In this document: one piece after another, positions 1 to 9,524 of the stretch | How the letters are laid out: the number at the start of each line of letters is the position of its first letter | Numbering within the stretch: position 1 is the first letter of the stretch | Assembly: GCA_000310025.1 (NCBI GenBank) | Contig: FN649741.1 | Span: forward strand, 2,379,689-2,412,186 | Direction of reading: 5' to 3' | Length of the DNA: 32,498 nucleotides | Origin: Ectocarpus siliculosus | Taxonomy: Eukaryota > Sar > Phaeophyceae > Ectocarpales > Ectocarpaceae | Notes under the pieces: generated by a model | Told to the model about the DNA's origin: nothing | Database searches by the model: none | The model's input: the letters and a program-made list of their open reading frames with translations, nothing else | Position numbers and translations under genes: made by a program

Positions 1-1
1 C

Positions 2-1741
2 GCCCCGCCGCCGGGGCCTGCGTCATGGCCTGCACTTTCGCCTGGTGCCGCCGTGTCGCCGCTTCCGTGGCCGCATGCGATGGGGACCGCCGCTGCTCCA
101 CCTCCGTCCTCTGCTGCTGCTGCCGCTGCTGGGTCGTCGCCGTCGTCGTCGATATCGCCGCCGCTCCCGGAATGGTCGTCCTCACCCATCGAGGCTGAAC
201 AGTCCCCGCCAAGAAGAGCGCCGCAACCACGCCAAACCAGGCTGACCAGACCGCCGCCGACCGCACCGGGGTACGCCACGCCCCTGACGCCCCATGCTTC
301 GAGACAGCTGGGCGAGAAGGGAGACCTTCGGGTCCGAGGACGCACGAGGGGAGATGCGCGCGCCATGTCACAGCAGCAGCTCTCTACTCTTTCGGAGGAC
401 CGGCAGTTCCCATCTCTGCCGAACGAGGCCGTCAGTACTCCTCTCCCTCCTTCCGAGATCACCATGGGGTTGCTGGCTCAGGCGAACGAAGATGTCCTCC
501 TCTCCATGCTGGATGCTCGGCGAGTCATGAACGGGAAGACGATGCTCCGGCCAGGATTGAAGGGGGATGATGAGCAGGGGGGCGGAGGGGAGCAGCGAGC
601 TCGGAGTGGGGACGCGGGAGGAAGCAAGGGCATCCTGCCTAAGGGGGACACGGGCGAGAAGGGACGCGTGGGGTATGGATGGTCGATCGGTCCCTCTGAG
701 CGGGGCGTTCCGCTCGGGCTCATGGCGCGTCTTGCGACGCGCGACGACCTCGATTCGGCTATCTCTGAGATGGAGCCACCCCTTCTGCGTCCCGACATGC
801 CGCGCTGCCACGCCAAGGACCTCAGGGTTCCCCAGACATTCAAGGAGGCGAAGGAGAGCGTGCACAGCACCCAGTTCATGGACGCAACGAAGAGAGAGGT
901 GTTTGGGTTGCTAGAAGCAGATGCATTCAAGGTTGTTGGACCCTAGCAACCAATCGGTAATTGTATCAAGTCGAAGTTTGTGTTTGATTGGAAGGTAGAT
1001 GCGTTCGGCTTTCCTACGAAGGCCAAAACCAGACTTGTTGCAAGAGGAGATATGCAGAAGGAGTACATTGACTTTGGTGATTTGTATGCTCCCACAGTAG
1101 CTTCGTCTAGTGTTCGTATGTTGGCAGCTTTGGCGTGTGAGCTTGACTTGGAGTTGTGTCATTTCGATATCGATCAGGCGTTTGTGAGGGCCCCTCTCAA
1201 GGAAGACATTTTCATGCGATTGCCGGAAGGATGTGGTGCGTTGTCGGGGAAGATTGTGCAGTTGAACAAGAGCCTTTACGGTTTGAGGCAGGCATCTAGG
1301 GAGTGGTACGCGTTGCTGAAGAAGTGTCTTTTGGCTTTGGGTTTCGAGCAGTGCATGGCCGATTCATGTGTTTTTCGCTTAGTCGAAGGGGGGGAAGTAG
1401 TGTTGATTCTAGTAGTACACGTAGATGATATTTTTGCAGTGGGGACGAAGGAGAGGTGTGATCAATTTGGGAAGGACCTGGGCGATTACGTACCGGTGAA
1501 GTCTCTGGGGGAGTTGCAGTGGTACTCTGGTTGCTATTACGAGAGGGACAGAGAGGCAGGTAGATTGACGATTTCGCAGGAGACATACACCAAGGAGTTG
1601 GGAGAGAGATATGGTGTGGAGTGGGGCGGAAGCATTCCTTTGCCCACGACTTGGAGACTTTGGGACTTTGATGTGAATGAGCCGAGCGTAGAGCACCCAT
1701 TTCGCGCGCTGATTGGTTCGTTGCTATGGATAGTTTTTTGA
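2..1741 (+). pseudogene. copia pol fragment: linker and reverse transcriptase, one in-frame stop
   Basis: The frame is open from the window edge. The first 250 or so residues are Ser/Pro-rich low-complexity sequence, probably the linker after integrase. The reverse transcriptase (RVT_2 type) starts near 820 with VPQTFKEAKES. It continues with KAKTRLVARGDMQ (about 1020), the catalytic-region motif FDIDQAFVRAPL (about 1162), LNKSLYGLRQASREWY (about 1263) and VHVDDIFAVG (about 1418), which carries the second catalytic Asp pair. A TAG at 944-946 interrupts the frame just before KSKFVFDWKVDAFG, and the same frame resumes directly after it. The frame is lost after GSLLWIVF at 1739-1741. All RT catalytic motifs remain, so decay looks recent. 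Confidence 0.9.
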
Positions 1742-2367
1742 CTAGGCCGGATATCGCGAATGCGGTGAGGGCAGTAGCGAGGTACTGTAGTGCACCCAAG
1801 TTGATCCACTGGAAGGCTGCACTTGGCATCTTAGGATATGCAGTTAGGACTAGTTCTTTCGGGATTTCTTTTCAGAAGGGGACAATTTCAGGGTTTTCTT
1901 TGATCACGTTCGTCGACGCGGATTACGCCTCGCGTGCGGCGGATCGTAGGTCGGTTTCAGGGGGAGTAGTAATGTGTGCGGGGGGAGCGATAGCATGGTT
2001 TTCCAAGACTCAGAAGTGTGTGACTTTGTCCACCACGCAGGCAGAGTACGTGGCGATGGCGGACATGGGGAAGGAGATTCTTTTTTTGAGGCAGGTTTGG
2101 CGCTTTATGTTGCCGAAGGAGTTGCGGCCGTGCATTCCACTGTACGAGGATAACGAGGGTGCTATCCAGATCGCAAAACACCCGATCTCGAATTCCAACT
2201 CGAAGCACATCGACGTGCGGCATCACTTCCTCAGACAACTGGTAGATGAGAAGGAGGTAGAGATCATTCATGTAGCGTCGCAGTACCAGCATGCTGACTT
2301 CCTCACGAAGGCGCTACCTGAGAGGGATTTTGTGTTCCACAGGGACTACGTGATGAACTTAAATTGA
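1726..2367 (+). pseudogene. copia RNase H domain, shifted frame relative to RT
   Basis: This segment continues the copia polyprotein in another frame. The junction is at a run of six T (about 1734-1739). The protein before it ends in GSLLWI and the one after begins with TRPDIANAVRAVARYCSAP, which are neighbours in intact copia elements, so an indel in the T run is the likely break. The RNase H motifs are FVDADYASRAADRRSVSGG (first Asp), LSTTQAEYVAMAD (Glu), YEDNEGAIQIAKHP (Asp) and the C-terminal KHIDVRHHF with ADFLTKALP. Length and order are normal for a copia RNase H. The TGA at 2365-2367 closes the frame. Confidence 0.9.
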
Positions 2368-2720
2368 GCAGTCCCGGAGTTTTTTGTGTTGTCTTTTTGT
2401 TTGTGTGATTCTTTCGATTTGAGTATATGAGGAGTTGATTTTCTACGAGTTTGAATTCAAGAATGGCCGATTGACATTATATTTGGTATTTCTGTTTTAA
2501 TGGTTGGTTGGGAATACTTTCTATCCGATTGAAATTCTAAATGAGCAGTCCTGGAGTCTTTATTTTTGTTTTGTTTTTTTGCGTTTGTGCGATTCTATTG
2601 AATTGCTATTTCTGAGGATTTTCTACGATGTTGAATTCCAGGGTGACCGATGGATAATCTCTGCAGTGTTTCTGGTTTAATGGTTAGGAGAAGAGTTTCA
2701 AACCGGTTGGAGTTCTAACG
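2366..2720 (+). repeat. tandem duplication in the 3' UTR of the copia element
   Basis: Two imperfect units of about 175 bp follow the pol stop. Unit 1 starts with GAGCAGTCCCGGAG (2366) and unit 2 with GAGCAGTCCTGGAG (about 2541). Both end in a TTTAATGGTTNGG segment followed by TTCTAA. The block is T-rich and has no open frame. It is most simply an internal duplication of the element's non-coding tail. Confidence 0.65.
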
Positions 2721-2880
2721 AGTTTTGTTTCGGGTTTAATGGTCATGGTGTTTTGGCGAAGACGAAGCATGAGATGGATGGAATGTTAATCACTAAGCCT
2801 TGCGTTCAGGTATTTGGTATAAGAGGGTATGCATGTGTAAGGTAGTTAAATGAGTCCGGGTGTAATCTTGCCAATGCAGC

Positions 2881-2891
2881 GAGTAGGGGGG
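2881..2891 (+). other. candidate polypurine tract of the copia element
   Basis: GAGTAGGGGGG lies two bases before TGTTGG at 2893. A purine run directly before a TG dinucleotide is the usual mark of plus-strand priming at the start of a 3' LTR. Only one LTR is in the window, so this rests on position and composition alone. Confidence 0.5.
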
Positions 2892-2892
2892 C

Positions 2893-3415
2893 TGTTGGAT
2901 GTACTCACAGCATCAACAGATTATTGCGAGCAAGAATTTCCCGAGCAGATGGAGCGGGGAGTTTGGGGGTTCAATGGTTGCTATGGATTAGATTTGGTGG
3001 TACCAACTTTATCACATATTGCAGGTTTGAGGGTATGGGTGTCTACAACGGAATTTGTGTGCGTGGCTTGTGGTTCCTCACTTCCTTTTTCTGTGTATAA
3101 TCAAGTCCTTTTTTCCGGCTCTCACGCCAACCCCGGCTTCCACGCCCATACTCCGGCTATCACGCCAACCCGGCTTCCACGCCTTCAGGACTCCCACGTC
3201 CCTAAATATACCTTTACATCAGGGCCACCACGCCACCCGGCTTCCACGCCACAACTATATTATACACGAGCTTCCACGCTCCACCACGTAGAAGGGCTTT
3301 CACGCCCGCGGATAGTTTCTACATTTTGACCGTTGGCAGTACCCAGCTGCTGGCACCTTTTGTTTCCCACTACGGGACCCCGCGCCGAGGCACCCACGCA
3401 CAAAGCTACTCAACA
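2893..3415 (+). repeat. candidate 3' LTR (end uncertain)
   Basis: The stretch begins TGTTGGATG right after the polypurine tract. It contains a repeated CTTCCACGCC-type motif (at least five variants between 3118 and 3312) and AT-rich spots near 3208 and 3255. Two plausible right ends are CTACA at 3319-3323 and CAACA at 3411-3415; the second pairs better with the TGTTG start. The 5' LTR is not available, so the boundary is not proven. Confidence 0.45.
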
Positions 3416-3665
3416 CGGCTCAAACCACCAATCAGTCAATTTGCTAAATGTCGATATCTACCTGGACTATTCACGTGTCAGATGGCCTGTGTTTACTTTC
3501 CAGGCGTTTGCCATAGCCAGAGGTCAAGCTGGCCCCGCCTACGTATGCATACACAAAAGGTTCAACGGGCCAACAAGCTCTCTCATAAGAAAATACGCCA
3601 AGAAAAAAATCTCTCTTTCTTCATTTCTCACGAGAGGCATGCGAGAGGTACATACAGGTTCTTAC

Positions 3666-3817
3666 CCACAAGGCTGTTGGCCATCACAACTTTTCTTTTT
3701 CCGTCCACATTGTGAGCAGCTCCTCCGCATCCCAAACAGGGTTGACTGCAAGCGAGTGTCTTGCCGACCATCACGGTTGTTCCCCGAGTTCGCCGGCATC
3801 GAAGGTGAAGTATGCAT
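3666..3817 (-). CDS. Zn(II)2Cys6 first exon, cassette 1 (orphan exon)
   Basis: On the minus strand an ATG at 3817 opens a 50-codon frame ending two bases into codon 51 at a GTAAG splice donor (3661-3665). Residues 34-50 read CSQCGRKKKSCDGQQPC, which is C-X2-C-X6-C-X5-C: the first four cysteines of a fungal-type binuclear zinc cluster with the usual basic stretch. Such domains bind DNA as part of transcription factors. The other two cysteines must come from a second exon, and I found none downstream by eye; the candidate copia LTR lies only about 250 to 340 bases away on that side. The exon has the same length (152 nt) and splice phase as cassette 2. It may be the start of a truncated gene or a duplicated fragment. 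Confidence 0.75.
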
Positions 3818-4080
3818 GGTTCCGCTCTCTCGGGCAGTCTGTCTGTAGACGAAGCTGCTACACTGGCATGAGCACAGCAGTAGCGGGTCGTAGCTTTGAT
3901 GCGTCGTGTTTCATGCCACGGTACAGAGCACGCCGCCTCTGCGCATGCAAAGAGGCAGGCGCGGGAAGAGAGCAAGAGAGGGGGTACCAGAGACTCGAGC
4001 AACAACAGCAGTTGGCGACGGTCAATCAGTGCCAAAATCTGCAAGGCAGCAACCGTTCCTCCAATTGGCTGAAACCAACA
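3818..4080 (-). promoter_or_regulatory. upstream region of cassette 1 with CCAAT box
   Basis: Minus-strand sequence upstream of the cassette 1 ATG. GTTGGTTTCAGCCAAT places a CCAAT box at 4064-4068, about 247 bases before the ATG. The region aligns with that of cassette 2, including a shared CCCCCTCT(C/T)TTGCTC stretch and TGCATGC(G/A) near the middle. The conservation suggests the promoter was duplicated together with the exon. No transcription start can be fixed from sequence. Confidence 0.5.
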
Positions 4081-4140
4081 GTTTTTGGCCAGGAGACGGG
4101 CCGGTGAATCCTGACAATGGTTGACCCGATGGCATACTTT

Positions 4141-4560
4141 CACCTCGTGCGATGTTGAGGATCAACATTGGATATCGCTCCCATGCCGCGCGGCTTTACT
4201 CCAAACGTTCTGAGACTGGATCTATCATGGGCAGACCACCTCCCATGCATGTGGAGCCTTACTGAATGACTGAGGAACGAAGCCTGTAGAAACTTGTCTG
4301 CGTACACATCGCACCGCATGACTGCGTATGTATACACTCTGCGCATTACACCCCAGTCCAAACAAACCCCTCGAGGGGTATAGACTTATTAGCAGCCGAG
4401 CAAACACCCCCAACAGCCCAAACGTACGCATGTACAACAGTCGGAATTTGGGCTGCCCCGCGGTTGATATGAACAACCGAGTCAAGAGGAACTGCTGGAC
4501 GTTGTACTGATAATACTTTCTCCTACAATGTATTCCTGTGGCTAGACTATATGCATAGCT
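4141..4560. other. spacer between the divergent cassettes 1 and 2
   Basis: Cassettes 1 (minus) and 2 (plus) point away from each other, with about 1.0 kb between their start codons. This central part shows no gene and no clear homology between the two sides. The open frames here are short and look random. Confidence 0.5.
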
Positions 4561-4599
4561 ATACTGCGGTAGAGAACTTCTCTCGGATCTTTCATGACC

Positions 4600-4836
4600 A
4601 AACCTGTGTTGGGTTAGCCAATGGGAAGACTGGTTGTCCTCCGAATTTGTATGCGTTTTCGTTGCCTCGCATGTACGTATGCGCCACCGTTTGGCCGCGG
4701 ACTGCTGATTTTGCTCCGGTCTCTGTTCCCCCTCTTTTGCTCCCTTCACGTTCTTACCTCTTTGCATGCACATGCACAGAGGTGGCGTGCCCTGTGCCGG
4801 CTAGAATCACAAAGCCAACTGCTTCAGAACCGAACC
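4600..4836 (+). promoter_or_regulatory. upstream region of cassette 2 with CCAAT box
   Basis: GTTGGGTTAGCCAAT puts a CCAAT box at 4618-4622, about 215 bases before the ATG at 4837. A GATCTTTC motif lies a little upstream, as it does in cassette 3. The start context is AACCATGG. Similarity to cassette 1 upstream runs through the pyrimidine-rich CTCTTTTGCTCCC area and the GGCGTGC(C/T)CTGT area. Confidence 0.5.
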
Positions 4837-4988
4837 ATGGATGTTTCCCGGGCGACGCCGGTGAAGCCCGGTGACAACCGCGATGCTGGGGGAGGAACTT
4901 GCTTGAGGCCAGTCCTGTTTGGAATGAGGAGAAGCTGCTCAGAATGTGGACGGAAAAAGAAAAGTTGCGATGGCGAACGGCCTTGTAG
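4837..4988 (+). CDS. Zn(II)2Cys6 first exon, cassette 2
   Basis: An ATG in good context (AACCATGG) opens 50 codons ending with two bases of the next codon at the donor AG|GTAAG. Residues 34-50 are CSECGRKKKSCDGERPC, the first four cysteines of a Zn2Cys6 cluster (C-X2-C-X6-C-X5-C). It is the nearest same-strand first exon upstream of the exon at 12633, which begins with the one base needed to complete the codon and supplies the last two cysteines. Joining would need a 7.6-kb intron full of repeats, so it is possible but unproven. I found no closer second exon. Residues 1-30 are variable between cassettes; LFGMRRSC is constant. Confidence 0.78.
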
Positions 4989-6930
4989 GTAAGCCTCTGT
5001 CATGGGCGGGGAATTATGTACTGATGATACGTGCAGTGAACAGCTGCGTGGGAGTAAAATATCACAGAGACGGTTGGGTTGTCGGTGCCCCAAAGATGGT
5101 GAGCCTTCGATTCGCTACAGTGTCTCCAGGTTTGCCGCGGCTAACGGGAGATCTACTGCCAAATGGAAACGAATCTCTGCAGTCCACCACGAACAACCCG
5201 AGAGGTGCGCCGCTTGCCAACTGCCAGATTGCTGTTGTGACGTACTACAGCTGTTATGACGTGGCCACACCACACGGGGAGCTATCGCTCCCGACAAGCA
5301 CACACCAAACGCGTACGTACATGGCCTCTGTGCGGTACTGACACGATGTCTATATATGCAAGTGACACTCTGAATCGACCCTCGTCCGACGGAAAGCCGC
5401 CAATTCATCTGTGCATTTGAAGTTCGACAACCCACGGGAGATTGCCCCACAGACCAACCCATCCCACACACGTTTTTTTTCGGCACCAGTCACGTGCAAC
5501 AACGATGCGCAGTCACCCTCCCTTTGGGTTGGCTTTTTGTGCTCTCTCTTTCCTCTGTTCTCGGCGGTGGATGGAGTTCGTATGGATGGGGGTAGGTGGG
5601 CTCGCGCCGTGCATGCGAGTAGACCGTGGTCCCGCAACTATGGACGCTGTTCACCCAAATCGGGATCCGATTATAACCCTTACGTGACTACAGGCCGATT
5701 CAGCTCCGTTCTAAGCTCCGATCTCACTTTCTTTGCGTGCCGAAAGATCGCCGTTGTGCCTCGGCTAATAAGACCACAAAACTACATAGAGACCACCAGC
5801 AGGGAGACACAAGCAGCCAACCCCAAAAGCACGTTTATCAGCAATGCGCATAGGACTCACATAGCACAACACTATTCACCCATGCCTCATCTCTCTGACG
5901 TGGGGCAGATATGTCCTTTCCAGATCCAATCTACTGCCTGTACCGTTACTGCTGCAGAGCAGTAGTCTAAGATTCAAACGCACAATACCACCGCAGGGTA
6001 CATACAGCACCCTGAACATGTGATCAACCCGGTGCCGCATCCGCGGGGGAGAGAAGAGAAAGCGCACACCGTAGCCGATGCTAACGTACTGCCTCACTCA
6101 GTGCTTGATGGCGTTGTGGTTGCGGTGCGTGTGGTTCCAGGTATTGGGAGTGAAGGGTGGTTCGTCTGCTGTGTGCAAAATTTCGCCCAAAGGCAAGGGT
6201 TTTCAGGACTACAGCTCCGGTCACAGCTCTCTATTTGTATTAATAGTACAGAATAGTAAAATTTATCACGATTTTTATGCATTTTGTGCGATAGTCTAGT
6301 GGATGATGGTCTCGATTCTCCGATGAGCGGGCCGTTTTTTTCGTCGATCTGGCGCTTCTGTGAGGCGGTTTCCCGTCAGCGTCTAGCGCCGCTAGCATAT
6401 ATATGCGCTTGCCCTATGCTCTGTCCAAGGATGAGGTAGAGAAGATGTGCCGACAGGTATTGCTTGCACACGTATATACATCCTGTGTGCGGACGGTTGC
6501 TGTCGGAGACAGGCATGCACACCTGCTCAGAAACTGCTACTGCTGTACAGTCTATTTCTCTCAGCATAACTGCGGTACCGCTGTAAAGCAGTAGCACTAC
6601 TGTACTCCTGTTCGTCACTCTACATATACGGCGTCCCCATCCCTCTGAGCCCCACACATGGACCCACTGCTGCACCATCCTTGCCGCCGTGATTTATGGG
6701 TGCATGCTTGGAAGATCTTTGACCGCAGAGAGCCGGTTGTGGGTAAAAAAACAAAAAATTCAAATGAACCCAGTCAGGCTGAGTCTTATTAAGGCCGAGT
6801 CTTATAGGTTTGGGGACGTGAGATGCCGAGTGCGCCGGAAAAAAAAGGTTGTGTTGAAGCAAAAATGCCAACGGTTGCGAGCGGTCACTTCAAGTTAAAT
6901 GTTTTGGGCCGCCACGGGTTGTGATATCCA
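4989..6930. other. no convincing gene; possible intron or intergenic DNA
   Basis: Open frames exist on both strands but none has recognisable motifs or consistent splice signals. There are scattered CTGTACAGCAG-like inverted motifs (5950-5965, 6540-6595) similar to ones near 30130-30170 after cassette 3. A short A-rich patch lies at 6838-6846. I see nothing else I can support. Confidence 0.5.
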
Positions 6931-7280
6931 CCGATAACTTTCCGAAGGAGGAAGCAACAGCAACAGCAACGCCACGCGGCAGGAGGTACGTCTCTGCTCC
7001 ATCTTTCAAGCCCAAGGTCTGCTACCGTGGGGTATCGTGCGTGTAGGGAAAAAAGTTTTGGTTGACCCTAAAAAATCCACGTCAGAGAGCGGATAGTTCA
7101 AGTTCGCGCCGAATATCTGCTCACAGTTTAGTTTTTCAGCGATAACTCTTCGAAGGAGGAAGCAACAGCATTGGCAATGCCACGCGACGGGAGGTAGTTT
7201 TACCCACCATCTGTCTCGTACAAGGTCAGATGCCTTGGGGTATCGTGAGTGTGGAGAAAAAAGGTTGCAACTACCCTCTC
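6931..7280. repeat. tandem duplication, period about 208 bp
   Basis: CGATAACT(T/C)T(C)CGAAGGAGGAAGC occurs near 6932 and again near 7140. Each is followed by a CGCCACGCGGC/TGCCACGCGAC variant, a GGTATCGTG(C/A)GTGT segment and an A run before GGTT. The two homologous blocks are about 140 bp long with 10-20% differences. No open frame is preserved across them. Confidence 0.7.
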
Positions 7281-7795
7281 CCGGACGGAACAACCCGAAA
7301 AAGCCGCGCAGCCCTGTTCTGATCGTCAGTCCGTTCACCGCTTGTCACGATCGGCATTTTCTCCTCGAGCACCCAACGAGCCGGCCCGTTTTATGGCTTG
7401 CCGGCGAGCAGAGTCTTCTGGCTACAAATAATGGCCATGGTCTCTCGGTGGTAGGGTGCCGATAGCCCCTCTATGAGCAGTGTGCAGCAGGTCGTGTTGT
7501 ACACTTGCTTTGCAGCGGCCTCGCGGCAGGTGCTCCAAGCCTTCGAAGCCTTGAACTCCTTGCCTCTTTGATTTTGATTTTGATAAAAAAAAATCCCCCG
7601 GGGACTTCTTTCCAGACAGAGGAACTTCCATAAAATCAAAGGGCGTCGTCAGGAGGTAGCAGATATTCGACCAATCAGATCTCGATTTTGATTTTGATTT
7701 TTTCGATTTTGATTTCGGCACTTCATTAATATACGCCCTTACGGTTCCTCGAGACAGATTTTTTCTCAGGGAAAAAAAAGGGCCGATTCAAGTCT
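7281..7795. repeat. GATTTT microsatellites in gene-free sequence
   Basis: GATTTT-type short repeats occur at about 7569-7584 and 7681-7716, with an A run at 7585-7593. No gene is supported here. The lysine/serine-rich open frame on the minus strand comes only from translating the microsatellite. Confidence 0.6.
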
Positions 7796-8400
7796 TGGTG
7801 GGTCACAATATGCTTCAGTTCACGGTTTTGGCTCGTGTGAGACCAACAAGACACCGAGTGCCGCCCTGTTTTTGGGTCGCCTCCAGAGGGCACGTATATG
7901 ATCGCACGCCAATGACTGCAGTTTGTGGATGTCGTCGGCCAAAGGCCTCTCTCGGGCATGCGTTGTGGATTGATCACGTTCGGAGCAACCAGAAAAAAAA
8001 AAGCAACGTTAAAAAAAGTCAACATCGCAACACACTTCGGTTCACGTTTACAGGCCATGTGCAATCAAAACTGGACAATATGATCTGTTTCTGAGACGCG
8101 AGGAGAGGGTATGAGTATGAACACACGCCACTGGCTGCAGTTTGTGGATGTCGACGGCGTAAAGCCTCTCTCTGGCGTATGTTTTGACTGGTCACACATG
8201 CAGCAGGCACAAACACGGCTCTTTTCGGCCCAAAGGCAAGAACGTCAGCAGAGCAATGTGGCAGGGTTGACGTTATCGGCTCGTGTGGGGCCAACACGAC
8301 GCAGAACGCCCTGGGTTTTTGATACCTGCAGAGGGTTTGTGCATGGCCTAATGTACTGGCCTCTGTTTGGCCAGCAGACGGTGTAGTTCCTCGTTCTGGC
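7796..8400. repeat. tandem repeat, period about 220 bp, about three degenerate units
   Basis: The segment TGCAGTTTGTGGATGTCG is at about 7917 and about 8136. GGCTCGTGTG(A/G)G(A/G)CCAACA is at about 7831 and 8279, which is roughly two periods apart. A weaker middle start (GGTTCACGTTTACAGG) is near 8039. No frame is shared by the units, so this is taken as non-coding. Confidence 0.65.
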
Positions 8401-8420
8401 ACGATCGGGGTGTGACCAGG

Positions 8421-8612
8421 GGGTACCCCCCCCAATTCCAAACTGGAAATTATTAGCCGATCCGTTTGGAAAATGGACCTACTTTCCACAGCGGCAGCTG
8501 GGATGCTAGGAAATATTCGGCGATTTGGAATTTCGGAGTTTGGAAATGGCCAAAAATTATTTTGGGCTGAGGAAAGGACCCCCCCCCCCAAATCCAATCC
8601 GGAAATAATCAC
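8421..8612. repeat. direct repeats headed by C runs
   Basis: A C run followed by AATTCCAAACTGGAAATTATTA (about 8425-8455) is repeated at about 8579-8612 as a longer C run followed by AAATCCAATCCGGAAATAAT. Several TTTGGAAA motifs lie between. It could be the flanks of a small non-autonomous element, but no inverted ends or target duplication are visible. Confidence 0.4.
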
Positions 8613-9059
8613 GACGTAAGAATCGGCCTAATAACAGAGCCAACCTCCGTCCTGCTGGGATGTTCGGGCCGCCAACCTGCCACTGATGTGCGTGTGTGCA
8701 CGTTGCGTGTGTAGCCTGCAACCGCAGCACAACTGAGTGAGGTGTCTGTGCGTCTGCAAAGACTTTTCGAGCACCCGAAGATACCGGAGTTATCGCAGAG
8801 GGATGTGCGTTAACATTTCTGGACAATATCGCCTATTGGGTTAACTCAGGACCGCACAACATGCCGGAGTCATCGCACAGGGGTGGGTGCGATGCAAATA
8901 CAACGGCCAAATTATTTGTTATACGACCGCACGGTGCGTTGACTCGCAACCTTACGGTACCTCTCTCCAATAGGCACCTCCCGATCGCTAGGCGGGGTCA
9001 CCGTGATCGCAGGGGTCTTGACCGCTGGGGGCTAGTAGACTGCTGGATTTTCTCATGAT
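8613..9059. other. no feature recognised
   Basis: Neither strand holds a motif-bearing frame. A partly repeated GGAGT(T/C)ATCGCA(G/C)AGGG(A/G)TG motif occurs near 8786 and 8869. Nothing else is supported. Confidence 0.45.
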
Positions 9060-9061
9060 CT

Positions 9062-9235
9062 TCGTCATGATCGGGTCAAGACTGCGTCATGGCTCGGTCA
9101 TGACTCGATTTTGAATGATCATGACTAATGCACAACCGGGTCACGACTTGATCACAACATTGAGTTATGACCTCGATTATGATCGCGACCGAATCGATGC
9201 GCCATCCATGTCATTACCGAAGTCATGACCCGGCC
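9062..9235. repeat. CATG-centred short array, period 11 bp in part
   Basis: From about 9064 consecutive 11-mers read GTCATGATCGG, GTCAAGACTGC, GTCATGGCTCG and GTCATGACTCG, then the register breaks into scattered ATCATGA, GTCACGA and GTCATGACC copies until 9235. TCATGA is itself palindromic. The array belongs with the CATG-based arrays at 17367, 21436 and 32425 in style, though not in exact sequence. Confidence 0.65.
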
Positions 9236-9524
9236 ACGACGTGTGTAGATGTAGACTATGGGCCAAAAAATGTTATGCACCCAGGGGTCTGCGCATAATA
9301 TCAGCCATCCACCCACACTCGTCAGACCGAAAAAACAGGGTGTGCGAAATTTAATGTTACACACCTACTGCTGTATTGTACCTACACTTCATATTTGGGA
9401 GGATTTTTGGGGGGGGGAAGGGTACAAAGTGACCTTCCGCTCCTCCCGAACGCCATACCGAATCCTATAGAAGAACAGACCATACCAATTCCTTTATATA
9501 TGAAGGGGCACGGTGTCTGCGTAA
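9236..9524. other. no feature recognised
   Basis: Mixed-composition DNA with a G run at about 9409-9418. No gene or repeat is supported. Confidence 0.4.

Larger units (their letters stand above)
1..3415 (+). mobile_element. Ty1/copia-type LTR retrotransposon, 3' portion, degenerate
   Basis: The order reverse transcriptase, RNase H, non-coding 3' region, polypurine tract and candidate LTR is that of the 3' half of a Ty1/copia element. In this superfamily integrase lies before the reverse transcriptase; that part, the 5' LTR and the primer-binding site are outside the window. The pol frame is open from base 2 but is broken by an in-frame TAG (944-946) and by a frameshift near 1740, so this copy is very likely inactive. 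The right edge is uncertain because the 5' LTR and its target-site duplication cannot be seen for comparison. Confidence 0.88.

Noticed and set aside
3628-4143. Long minus-strand frame over cassette 1 in another frame
   Set aside because: It runs through the splice donor and lacks the zinc-cluster spacing; the 152-nt exon in the neighbouring frame explains the conservation.
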